Positions 1 to 7,378 of a stretch of 64,000 bases of DNA are shown here, piece by piece (position 1 is the stretch's first letter; the number at the start of each line of letters is the position of its first letter). The notes under the pieces are model-generated. The model made no database searches. It saw nothing but the letters and a program-made list of their open reading frames with translations, and was not told where the DNA came from. The position numbers and the translations under genes were made by a program. The DNA comes from Algoriphagus mannitolivorans DSM 15301 (lineage in GTDB: Bacteria > Bacteroidota > Bacteroidia > Cytophagales > Cyclobacteriaceae). The DNA lies in contig NZ_AUBV01000001.1 in NCBI RefSeq assembly GCF_000429425.1, positions 1 through 64,000 of the forward strand, in the 5' to 3' direction.

Positions 1-61
1 AAAGTTATTTCCGTAATTTTTCCAGGCCTTTTAAGGGGCCGAAAAATTCCAGAATAACTTT
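1..61. repeat. Long imperfect inverted repeat at window edge
   Basis: Two nested pairs of perfect arms are visible: 1-9 pairs with 53-61 and 15-22 pairs with 41-48, around a GGCC/GGCC centre. A T-run follows at 59-63, so on the plus strand this could be a terminator or the 3' end of a structured RNA beginning before the window. No gene is identifiable in 1-98. Confidence 0.45.
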
Positions 62-99
62 TTCTACCACTTACACACTTATCGGGACGCTACCACAAT

Positions 100-135
100 A
101 GGCAAAGCTTCTTGAAACTTTGCCTTTTTATTTTT
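100..135 (+). terminator. Intrinsic terminator of an upstream plus-strand unit
   Basis: An 8-bp perfect stem (AGGCAAAG at 100-107, CTTTGCCT at 118-125) is followed by a T-rich tail. It lies just beyond the 3' end of the convergent DUF3109 gene and probably ends a plus-strand gene lying before the window. Confidence 0.7.
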
Positions 136-140
136 TGGTT

Positions 141-707
141 TTAATCCCCTTCGATTTCTTTCACCAGTTCCTGATACCAAGATTCCCCGTATTTCCGAAC
201 CAATGCATCTTTCAAAAATCTGTACAAGGGGACTTTTAGACTATTTCCCAAATGGCAAGCCGGATCGCAGATTTCCCAGCGGTCATAATTCAAAGCATCA
301 AACTGATCATATTTAGTAATCCGAATAGGATACATATGACATGAAATGGGCTTTTTGAAATTCACCTTTCCATCCAAGTAAGCTTGTTCGATTCCGCATT
401 TTAATATCCCTCTTTCATCGTAAAGGGCGTAGGCACATTCCCTATTATCACCAATTGTAGGAGTCCCCTTGTCCCCGTCTTTATCAATGACCCAAGTTCC
501 TTGCTCCTCGATGACTCTTCTTCCCTCCTCCGTGATATAATCTTTTACCAAAGGATAGATTTTTTCCAAAATCTCTGTCTCCTCATCCTCTAAGGGAGCT
601 CCCGCATCCCCTTCGACACAACAGGCTCCCTTGCAGGCCATCAAATCGCAGACAAAATAATTTTCCTTGATATCATCCGATAGCACGGCGTTCCCTACTA
701 AAATCAT
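141..707 (-). CDS. DUF3109 family protein
   Basis: This 188-residue protein matches the DUF3109 family, small soluble cytoplasmic proteins common in Bacteroidota with no established function. Conserved cysteines cluster near the N terminus ([15 protein letters not shown], about residues 20-34), with further Cys at about 91, 102, 123, 146 and 150. This is reminiscent of YkgJ-type metal or Fe-S binding, but cofactor binding is inference. The ATG at 707 is supported by a TACCTTTG -7 box at 724-731, which would give a leader of only about 10 nt. It appears monocistronic. Confidence 0.85.
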   Translation of the reverse strand: MILVGNAVLSDDIKENYFVCDLMACKGACCVEGDAGAPLEDEETEILEKIYPLVKDYITEEGRRVIEEQGTWVIDKDGDKGTPTIGDNRECAYALYDERGILKCGIEQAYLDGKVNFKKPISCHMYPIRITKYDQFDALNYDRWEICDPACHLGNSLKVPLYRFLKDALVRKYGESWYQELVKEIEGD

Positions 708-723
708 GATTAAGCGTTTTGGA

Positions 724-731
724 CAAAGGTA
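724..731 (-). promoter_or_regulatory. Bacteroidota -7 promoter box for DUF3109 gene
   Basis: TACCTTTG on the minus strand matches the TAnnTTTG consensus and lies 17 nt upstream of the ATG. No clear -33 TTG is seen at the expected 19-bp spacing. Confidence 0.55.
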
Positions 732-769
732 AGAAAAATGACTTCCTGAAATGATTTAATAAGCCTCCC

Positions 770-801
770 AAAAAAAGAACCGCCCCTATTCGGAGCGGCT
801 C
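770..801 (-). terminator. Intrinsic terminator, minus strand, no obvious parent gene
   Basis: A 10-bp stem (792-801 with 777-786, two wobble pairs) with a 5-nt loop is followed on the minus strand by seven T. It lies upstream of the DUF3109 promoter, so it ends a different minus-strand transcript. The only candidate is the short ORF at 824-910 or a small RNA. Confidence 0.65.
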
Positions 802-823
802 AACCCAGCACTATGAAGAAAGG

Positions 824-910
824 CTATTGACCTTCCAAGTAGAGAACAGAGATTGATCGGATTTGTTTTTCACCAGATGAAAAAAATTTAATTTTTTTTA
901 AAAAATTCAT
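824..910 (-). CDS. Possible 28-residue peptide antisense-side of rnpB
   Basis: An ATG-started frame encodes MNFLKKIKFFSSGEKQIRSI... and stops at 824, 22 nt before a strong minus-strand terminator. The N terminus is basic and hydrophobic. A longer in-frame extension runs antisense through rnpB and is not credible. No promoter box was recognised. It may be a small protein gene, or the region may simply encode a small RNA. The gene call is weak and rests on position relative to the terminator. Confidence 0.25.
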   Translation of the reverse strand: MNFLKKIKFFSSGEKQIRSISVLYLEGQ

Positions 911-958
911 TTTTGGTCTCCCAAAAACGGATTCGGTAAAAATGACGTACTTTGTATT

Positions 959-1374
959 GTGCAAGTCGGCTTGTCGCTGTCCCGATGACCATCGGGGAAG
1001 AGGAAAGTCCGGGCAACAAAGAGCGCCATACTTCCTAACGGGAAGGGTGCTGTCTGGAGACGGACAGTACACAGAAAGTGCCACAGAAAACAAACCGCCT
1101 TTTGAATTCAGGTTTCGCCCTGAGCCATTCAAGAGGTAAGGGTGAAAAGGTGGAGTAAGAGCCCACCGCCCCGACAGTGATGAAGGGGGCACGGCAAACC
1201 TTATGGGTTGAAAGATCAAATAGGCCCCGGGCAAAGAGCTGCTCGTTCGATTTCCGTGCAAACGGGATTCCGGGGTGGGTAGATCGATGGATCCCGATCG
1301 TGAGGTCGGGGCTAGATAAATGGCAAGCCTCTTTTGATTTCAGAAGAGACAGAACCCGGCTTATAGACTTGCAC
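959..1374 (+). ncRNA. rnpB: RNase P RNA (bacterial type A)
   Basis: This is the catalytic RNA of RNase P, which matures tRNA 5' ends. The conserved CR-I block (GAGGAAAGTCCGGGC) is at 999-1013. The segment AGAGGTAAGGGTGAAAAGG is at 1132-1150, and the CR-V block ACAGAACCCGGCTTATAG is at 1349-1366. The ends were set by the P1 helix: GTGCAAGTC (959-967) is exactly complementary to GACTTGCAC (1366-1374). A run of six T follows. The length, about 416 nt, fits the type A class. A TACTTTG box at 948-954 (one base shorter than TAnnTTTG) is too close to the mapped 5' end for certainty. Confidence 0.95.
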
Positions 1375-1394
1375 TTTTTTATTTAATTTACAGC

Positions 1395-2552
1395 ATGCCT
1401 AAGATTCTGATTATAGACGACGAACGGTTTATCCGTGCCTCCTTGAAGGAGATATTAGAATATGAAAAATTTGACGTTTCCGAAGCCCAAGACGGGGAAG
1501 AAGGACTTCAAAAAATAAAAGAGGAAGATTTTGACGTAGTTCTTTGTGACGTCAAAATGCCCAAAATGGATGGAATCGAAGTTTTGGATCAAGCCAAAGC
1601 CCTTGAAAAATCCCCTCAGTTTATCATGATTTCAGCCCATGGAAGCATAGAAACAGCGGTGGAGGCAACCAAAAAAGGGGCATTCGATTTTATCCCCAAA
1701 CCACCCGATCTGAACCGCCTGCTGTTGACAGTCAGGAATGCGCTGGAAAAGAAGAATCTGGTCACTGAAACCAAGGTTCTAAAGAAGAAACTTTCCAAAA
1801 AATTTGACATGGTCGGAGAATCTCCAGCCATCGCAAGAGTGAAAGATACAATTGAGAAAGTAGCTCCAACTGACGCCCGTGTCTTGATCACCGGACCAAA
1901 TGGAACGGGAAAAGAACTGGTTGCGCATTGGATTCATCAAAAAAGCAACCGTAGCGCAGAACCTTTTGTCGCAGTCAACTGTGCGGCTATTCCTTCAGAA
2001 TTGATCGAGTCTGAGCTTTTTGGTCATGAAAAAGGGGCGTTTACCTCTGCTCACAAACAAAGAGCTGGAAAATTTGAACAAGCACAAGGAGGAACACTCT
2101 TTCTGGATGAGATTGGCGACATGTCTCTTTCTGCACAGTCTAAGGTATTGAGAGCCCTTCAGGAAAACCTGATTAACCGTGTAGGAAGTGATAAGGACAT
2201 CAAAGTGGATGTGCGGGTATTAGCGGCTACCAATAAAGATCTCAAAAAAGAAATTGAGGGAGGACGATTTAGAGAAGATTTATATCACCGCTTGAGCGTC
2301 ATTTTGATTCAGGTTCCTGCCCTAAAGGACAGGAAAGAGGATATCCCATTGTTGGTGGATAAATTCCTGGATGATATCGCTCAGGAGAACGGAGATGTCA
2401 AGAAAGGCATCACCAAAGAAGCACTGGATAAACTCCAAGAATTCCCTTGGACAGGCAATATCCGTGAACTCCGAAACGTGGTGGAAAGACTCGTGATTCT
2501 AGGTGAGGCGAAAATCAGCCTGGAGGATGTAAAAAAATATGCTGACTATTGA
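1395..2552 (+). CDS. NtrC-type response regulator lacking the HTH domain
   Basis: The product is a 385-residue cytoplasmic two-component regulator. An N-terminal receiver domain (about 1-118) has acidic residues D8/D9, phosphoacceptor D52 and a Lys at 102. An AAA+ sigma-54 interaction domain (about 140-375) has Walker A GPNGTGKE (167-174), Walker B GGTLFLDEIG (232-241) and the RFREDLYHR segment (291-299). The loop that contacts sigma-54 reads GAFTSA (214-219) rather than GAFTGA. The protein ends about 10 residues after the AAA+ lid, so the usual C-terminal Fis-type helix-turn-helix is absent. It starts 20 nt after rnpB and may be partly cotranscribed with it. No kinase gene is adjacent. Confidence 0.9.
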   Translation: MPKILIIDDERFIRASLKEILEYEKFDVSEAQDGEEGLQKIKEEDFDVVLCDVKMPKMDGIEVLDQAKALEKSPQFIMISAHGSIETAVEATKKGAFDFIPKPPDLNRLLLTVRNALEKKNLVTETKVLKKKLSKKFDMVGESPAIARVKDTIEKVAPTDARVLITGPNGTGKELVAHWIHQKSNRSAEPFVAVNCAAIPSELIESELFGHEKGAFTSAHKQRAGKFEQAQGGTLFLDEIGDMSLSAQSKVLRALQENLINRVGSDKDIKVDVRVLAATNKDLKKEIEGGRFREDLYHRLSVILIQVPALKDRKEDIPLLVDKFLDDIAQENGDVKKGITKEALDKLQEFPWTGNIRELRNVVERLVILGEAKISLEDVKKYADY

Positions 2553-2569
2553 GGCCAGCATATTTTTTT
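2531..2569. terminator. Bidirectional terminator
   Basis: A 14-bp perfect stem (2531-2544 with 2556-2569) has A-runs and T-runs on both sides, so it can serve the response regulator on plus and the small lipoprotein on minus. The regulator stop codon lies in the loop. Confidence 0.85.
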
Positions 2570-2687
2570 AACTATTCGATGGAGCGGTAGTGCTTGCTTT
2601 GGCATAAGCTGGGCAAGGCTTACTGGATGCGCAGGCGCCAAGCGCTAAAATTCCGATGACAAGTGCTATAGAGGCAATTCTTTTCAT
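2568..2687 (-). CDS. 39-residue lipoprotein with CPAY motif
   Basis: An ATG-started frame encodes MKRIASIALVIGILALGAC, a complete signal peptide with lipobox LGAC (Cys19), then ASSKPCPAYAKASTTAPSNS. The mature part is only 21 residues and contains KPCPAY. A Lys/Arg start, hydrophobic core and lipobox in such a short frame are unlikely by chance. The gene is convergent with the response regulator and overlaps its terminator by 2 bp. The function is unknown. The lipid anchor implies a periplasmic or outer-membrane location. Confidence 0.75.
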   Translation of the reverse strand: MKRIASIALVIGILALGACASSKPCPAYAKASTTAPSNS

Positions 2688-2739
2688 AAATTAATTTTTT
2701 AAGCTGATCAAATATGTTCAATAAATTTTAAGATAGCAA

Positions 2740-3735
2740 TTACTGCACCAACAAGTTGCAGCCCCGAATTTCCGAATTGTCAAATCTTCCGAGGACTTCG
2801 AGCATTCCACTTTCGTCTAATTTCCCTAAGTCCTGTGTTTCTATGAACGAACAAGAATGAAAATTAGCCAAATCAATCACATTAATTCCACCTTGGGATC
2901 GATTTGACCAACTCAGGGGATCATTTACATCCCTAAGTTTTATTCGCATGGAAGGCGGCAGGCTAAATTTTCCCTCTCCCATAGAGTATCCCTGGGACAT
3001 CAATTCCGTCATTCCATATTCTGAATGGATAACCGAAACCTCAAAATAATCCCGAAGTATTTGGTGTACTTCTTCCCGGATCATTTCTTTCCTTCTGCCT
3101 TTCATCCCCCCTGTCTCCATTACAATCAATTTGTCCATGGGAGAAAAATTCTTACCGGATTCTGCCAAATCCAATAAGGCAAATGTGACTCCTAAAAGCA
3201 GCACTTTCCGGGAGCTGTTTTTCAATTCAGCAAGAGTAGCCAACAAATCATCTTGATTATAGAGGTAAAATCCGGAAAACTCGGATTTTGATTTTTCAAT
3301 AAAGTGCTTCGCCATGGAAACTAGGCTGCTTCCGGGGCGCTCCAAATAAGCCGGCAACAAGGCTAACACATGATAATCTTCAATATTGCCGTAAAAGGAC
3401 TCGAAAACCCTTAGAGAATGCTTTAAGTACCAAGACTCCGACCAATAGAAATGCTTGCTGGTGGTCATTCCTGTGGTCCCACTGCTTGAATAAAACCCTT
3501 CAAAATCCTCTTCCACTCCACAGACGACTGCCCAATCCTTAAAAAAACCAATCGGTAAAAAGGGTATTTGATCTAATTGGGAAATTTGGGAAATATCAAT
3601 TGATCTAGCCTTGATATATTTATGGTAAATTGGATTTGCTTTGGCCTGAAACCTAAAAATATCAAGCGCTAAATTCTCAAATTCTTCAGACTTCAAATTC
3701 TCAATCCTTTCTGAAAAACTTTTGAATTCTAGCAT
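2740..3735 (-). CDS. LuxE/PaaK-like acyl-protein synthetase
   Basis: The 331-residue protein resembles the acyl-protein synthetase LuxE family, part of the adenylate-forming superfamily, which activates a fatty acid as acyl-AMP and transfers it to a thiol. The nucleotide-binding signature appears as GFYSSSGTTGMTTSK (about residues 80-94), followed by conserved segments LLGVTFALLDL and VMETGGMKGRRKEM (about 178-188 and 205-218) and SEYGMTELMSQGYS (about 238-251). No luxCD-like reductase is nearby, so bioluminescence is not suggested. In Cytophagales such genes often stand alone. The substrate cannot be told from sequence. Confidence 0.8.
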   Translation of the reverse strand: MLEFKSFSERIENLKSEEFENLALDIFRFQAKANPIYHKYIKARSIDISQISQLDQIPFLPIGFFKDWAVVCGVEEDFEGFYSSSGTTGMTTSKHFYWSESWYLKHSLRVFESFYGNIEDYHVLALLPAYLERPGSSLVSMAKHFIEKSKSEFSGFYLYNQDDLLATLAELKNSSRKVLLLGVTFALLDLAESGKNFSPMDKLIVMETGGMKGRRKEMIREEVHQILRDYFEVSVIHSEYGMTELMSQGYSMGEGKFSLPPSMRIKLRDVNDPLSWSNRSQGGINVIDLANFHSCSFIETQDLGKLDESGMLEVLGRFDNSEIRGCNLLVQ

Positions 3736-3805
3736 CGTTTTATTGTTTACGTTTTACCAAGGAAAAAACTTACCTTATTTTCAGGAGTAAATTTACCTTT
3801 AGCCC

Positions 3806-4480
3806 ATGCGATTAAAAAACTATTTAGGATTATTCTTGACCGTTGCACTGGCAGGGACTTCGTGCATTAGTCCACCCGAAAACTTTCCCAGCACACCGGA
3901 AATTACTTTTTCAAAAATTGAATATGTGGCTACTCCGAGTTTAGACTCTCTGATTATCAGTGTCAAATTCAAAGATGCAGAAGGAGATTTAGGTTTATCG
4001 CCTACAGATATTAATCCCCCCTATAATCCACTCAACTACAAAAGAGACGCTGCTGGAAATCTAATCACCTATTCTAAAAGACCAGCCGGAGCACCAAATT
4101 ATAACCCTATAGATTGGGTAATTGATCCAATTATCAATAACACCGTCATTAGAGACACGATCTGGGTAGAACAAAACGAAAACCAATACAATATTTTCGT
4201 TCGCTTTTATATCAAAAGAAATGGAAGGTTTACAGAGTTCAGATGGCAAAACCCACCCTTCTACACGACTTTCAACGGGAGATTCCCTAGGGTTTTAAAC
4301 TCAGATGAAGGTCAACCTGTTGAAGGTACAATTGAGTATAAAATGCTTTCCTCCGGATGGGAATCTATCTTCAGAAATGATACCATTCGAATCGATGTTG
4401 CCATTCAGGATCGTGCTTTAAATCGAAGCAATGAAGTATCAAGTCCAGAGGTAACACTGAGAACCATCACAAGAAATTAA
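3806..4480 (+). CDS. Hypothetical lipoprotein
   Basis: The 224-residue protein starts with a basic N terminus and hydrophobic stretch ending in lipobox AGTSC (Cys20). The mature region is beta-rich, with alternating polar and hydrophobic residues and repeated Asp/Asn/Pro. It looks like an Ig-like or related beta fold, with KFKDAEGDLGLSPTD at about 53-67, but no named family is recognised with confidence. It is probably an outer-membrane or surface lipoprotein. It is divergent from the LuxE-like gene, with 70 bp between starts. A TACCTTTA box at 3794-3801 would put transcription start almost at the ATG. Confidence 0.75.
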   Translation: MRLKNYLGLFLTVALAGTSCISPPENFPSTPEITFSKIEYVATPSLDSLIISVKFKDAEGDLGLSPTDINPPYNPLNYKRDAAGNLITYSKRPAGAPNYNPIDWVIDPIINNTVIRDTIWVEQNENQYNIFVRFYIKRNGRFTEFRWQNPPFYTTFNGRFPRVLNSDEGQPVEGTIEYKMLSSGWESIFRNDTIRIDVAIQDRALNRSNEVSSPEVTLRTITRN

Positions 4481-4482
4481 AA

Positions 4483-4514
4483 AAAATAGGCAGTGAAAAT
4501 TCACTGCCTATTTT
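4483..4514. terminator. Bidirectional terminator
   Basis: A 15-bp perfect inverted repeat around AATAGGCAGTGAA and TTCACTGCCTATT has A/T runs on both flanks. It separates the convergent lipoprotein and E1 genes. Confidence 0.9.
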
Positions 4515-4532
4515 GCTTATAGCCTGGCTTTT

Positions 4533-6941
4533 TTAAAGAGCCGGATATTTTTGAGGATTAGTCTCGTGCATCATCCAGTAGGCTTTTTCTACCACGTCTT
4601 CGACGCTAGGTTTGGAGAAATAATCCCCATCCGAAGAATAGGCTGGTCTATGAGCTTTTGCCGCTAAGGTCTGAGGCTCAGAATCCAAATACTTGAACAC
4701 ATTTTGATGATCCAAAACTTGCTGTAGCATAAATGCTGTAGCTCCACCCGGAACATCTTCATCAGCGAAAATAACCCGATTAGTTTTTCGGATAGACTCC
4801 CCTATGATGCCATGAACGTCAAAAGGAAGTAGCGTTTGAACATCGATGACTTCAACGGAAACTCCAACTTCTTCCAGCTCTTGGGCAGCCTCCATGACTA
4901 TTCTACACATACTTCCGTAAGTCACAATGGTTAGATCTCTTCCTTCCCTCAGAACTTCAGGTTTACCCAAGGCAACAGAATATTCTCCGATGTTGTGAGG
5001 TAGTCTTTCTTTCAATCTATATCCATTTAGACACTCAATTACAATTGCTGGTTCATCAGACTCCAATAAAGTCTTGTACATACCAGCTGCCTGAGTCATG
5101 TCTCGAGGTACACAAACAATCATTCCCCTTAAAGTAGAAAGAATCATTCCCATTGGCGAACCAGCATGCCAAACTCCTTCTAAGCGATGGCCTCGGGTTC
5201 TGACGATCAGAGGCGCTTTTTGGCCACCTTTGGTTCGGTATTGAAGAGATGCCAAATCATCAGATAGCATCTGTAATCCATAAAGCAAATAATCCAAATA
5301 CTGGATTTCCGCCACAGGTCTCAATCCTCTTAAAGCTGCTCCGATACCCTGTCCGACGATAGTACATTCCCGGATGCCAGTATCCGTTACTCTCCATTGC
5401 CCGTGCTTAGCCTGTAATCCTGCAAACGCCTGATTCACATCACCTATTTTCCCTACATCTTCTCCAAAAGCAAAAAATCTTGGGTCATTTTCCAAAGTGT
5501 GATCAAAGAAAGCCTGCAAAATTTCCCGGCCGTCCACTAAGGCAGATTTATCGTCAATCTTAGCTGGGACCTCAGGAATATTCAATGCAGCCCATTGAGA
5601 TTTGCTATAAAGATGACTATTGTATCGGTCATGATTTTTCTCCTTCTGCTCCTCATACCATGCTTTAATCTTGGATTTAGCGGTTTCAGAATCATCTTTT
5701 GCAATCAATAGACTCTTTCTTACAGAACTGATAACATCCTTTCGAATTGGATTAATCGTTTTGGAAAGGTCCTCAGCTATCTGCAAGAGGGTGTTTTTTT
5801 GAGCACTGGAATCCGCCAAATCTTTGATAAGGCTTACGGCTTGCTGAAGCTCAGTCTTTATTTCACCTGAGAATTGAGCCCAAGCTGCTTCTTTTTGTTT
5901 TTTTACAAATGCCTTTTCTTCAGCCTCGATTCGATCGAGTTCTTCTTCGGTAGCAATACCGTTTGCCAAAATATACTCTCTGAATTTCTTAATGCAATCC
6001 CAGTCTTTTTCCCACTGGAGTCTTTCAGCTGATTTATAGCGTTCATGGGATCCAGAGGTAGAATGACCTTGTGGCTGAGTCATTTCTTCCACATGGATCA
6101 AGACTGGCACATGTTCCTTTCTTGCTAGGCTTCCCGCAAATTGAAAAGCCTCCATTAAGCCTTCATAATCCCAGCCTTTCACCTTCAAGATTTCGAATCC
6201 TTTTTCTGATTCGGTTCTTTGAAACCCGGCTAAGATTTCAGAAATACTTCCTTTGGTTGTATGATATTCTTGAGGTACAGAAATGCCAAATCCATCATCC
6301 CATACTGATATTACCATTGGCACTTGGAGAACACCAGCAGCATTGATGGATTCAAAAAACATCCCTTCAGAGGTCGAGGCATTCCCGATCGTTCCCCAAG
6401 CCACCTCATTTCCATGATTGGAAAACTGAGATAGATCGCTCAGTCCTGGGTTTTCACGGAATAATTTGGAGGCATAAGCCAAACCCAAAAGTTTTGGCAT
6501 TTGCGCTGCTGTTGGGGAAATATCCGCAGCGGAATTATACATTTTGGTCAGATCTTTCCAAGTACCATCAGCATTGATCGACCTTGTGGCAAAGTGACCA
6601 TTCATCAGTCTTCCTGCACTTGCTGGCTCTGCCTCGACACTGGTATGAGCATAGAGCTGAGCAAAATACTGCTGCACGGTCAGCTCGCCCAATGCCATCA
6701 TGAAAGTCTGATCCCGATAATATCCAGAACGAAAATCCCCTAATTGAAAAGCTCTTGCCATGGCGAGTTGGGCCAATTCCTTTCCGTCACCGAAAATTCC
6801 GAACTTGGCCTTTCCCATGAACACTTCTTTACGTCCCATAAGGGAAGCATGCCTACTTCTGACAGCCACCCTGAAATCTAACAACACATCGGTACTTCGA
6901 ACTGAAGAAGCGTTATCTTTTTCTTGTGATTTAAAGCTCAT
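4533..6941 (-). CDS. Fused E1 alpha/beta of a 2-oxoacid dehydrogenase
   Basis: This 802-residue enzyme is the thiamine-diphosphate E1 component of a 2-oxoacid dehydrogenase complex, probably branched-chain type. It decarboxylates 2-oxoacids and transfers the acyl group to lipoyl-E2. The alpha half (about 20-330) carries the ThDP region GNASTSEGMFFESINAAG (186-203), with DDGFG where many homologues have an Asn-rich end. A charged helical linker (about 330-460) joins the beta half (about 470-802), which has FGEDVGKIGDVN, RVTDTGIRECTIVGQGIGAA and GHRLEGVWHAGSPMG. Separate alpha and beta genes are the usual arrangement elsewhere, but the fused form is common in Bacteroidota. Its E2 partner is probably the gene at 59139-60440. 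A TAACTTTA box (6958-6965, minus) may be its promoter. Pyruvate specificity is a possible alternative. Confidence 0.9.
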   Translation of the reverse strand: MSFKSQEKDNASSVRSTDVLLDFRVAVRSRHASLMGRKEVFMGKAKFGIFGDGKELAQLAMARAFQLGDFRSGYYRDQTFMMALGELTVQQYFAQLYAHTSVEAEPASAGRLMNGHFATRSINADGTWKDLTKMYNSAADISPTAAQMPKLLGLAYASKLFRENPGLSDLSQFSNHGNEVAWGTIGNASTSEGMFFESINAAGVLQVPMVISVWDDGFGISVPQEYHTTKGSISEILAGFQRTESEKGFEILKVKGWDYEGLMEAFQFAGSLARKEHVPVLIHVEEMTQPQGHSTSGSHERYKSAERLQWEKDWDCIKKFREYILANGIATEEELDRIEAEEKAFVKKQKEAAWAQFSGEIKTELQQAVSLIKDLADSSAQKNTLLQIAEDLSKTINPIRKDVISSVRKSLLIAKDDSETAKSKIKAWYEEQKEKNHDRYNSHLYSKSQWAALNIPEVPAKIDDKSALVDGREILQAFFDHTLENDPRFFAFGEDVGKIGDVNQAFAGLQAKHGQWRVTDTGIRECTIVGQGIGAALRGLRPVAEIQYLDYLLYGLQMLSDDLASLQYRTKGGQKAPLIVRTRGHRLEGVWHAGSPMGMILSTLRGMIVCVPRDMTQAAGMYKTLLESDEPAIVIECLNGYRLKERLPHNIGEYSVALGKPEVLREGRDLTIVTYGSMCRIVMEAAQELEEVGVSVEVIDVQTLLPFDVHGIIGESIRKTNRVIFADEDVPGGATAFMLQQVLDHQNVFKYLDSEPQTLAAKAHRPAYSSDGDYFSKPSVEDVVEKAYWMMHETNPQKYPAL

Positions 6942-7324
6942 AGAGGGTAATTTACTTAAAGTTACTTTGGGTCTTTATTTGGGTTATTCCAAAAATAACC
7001 AAAAACCTTTGACCAGCAAAAAACATAAGACCTAGATTTCCATCAAAAATTTTGAAAAAATATTTAAAACATGAATTTTGCAAAATTTTATTTTGACTTT
7101 ATCTCATTTGTTAATTCTTAATATTTCAAATTGAATTTCAAACCTTAGCATTTTTTATTTGGCACTTGAAAAAAAATTTCAAAATTTTTATTTTTTAAAA
7201 TTGAATTTTTGAAATTTTATAAAAGTATTTTGAATTAAAACAAATTTCATTCTGATATTTTAACATAAACCAAATCAATACAGAATACTATTTTTAAATT
7301 GATAAAATTGAGACTCCACCTTGT
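6942..7324. other. Long AT-rich intergenic region upstream of ald
   Basis: The 437 bp between the E1 and alanine dehydrogenase starts contain no credible gene. From about 7040 to 7300 the sequence is extremely AT-rich, with repeated ATTTCAAA/TTTGAAAT words (for example 7123-7142, 7176-7183 and 7211-7218). It could hold regulator sites or intrinsically curved DNA. Confidence 0.5.
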
Positions 7325-7332
7325 TATCTTTG
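7325..7332 (+). promoter_or_regulatory. -7 promoter box of ald
   Basis: TATCTTTG matches TAnnTTTG exactly, about 47 nt upstream of the ald ATG. TTG triplets upstream (7308-7310 and 7299-7301) are not at the ideal 19-bp spacing, which may mean activator dependence. Confidence 0.65.
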
Positions 7333-7378
7333 CGCACATTACATAGCAGAATATCAAAAACCCCAAACAGAACTAGCC

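Noticed and set aside
824..1261. 145-residue minus-strand frame across rnpB
   Set aside because: It is antisense to the conserved RNase P RNA, so its length is explained by RNA conservation; only the last 28 codons outside rnpB are kept as a weak candidate.
942..1386. Two plus-strand frames inside rnpB
   Set aside because: They read the RNase P RNA and have no protein features.
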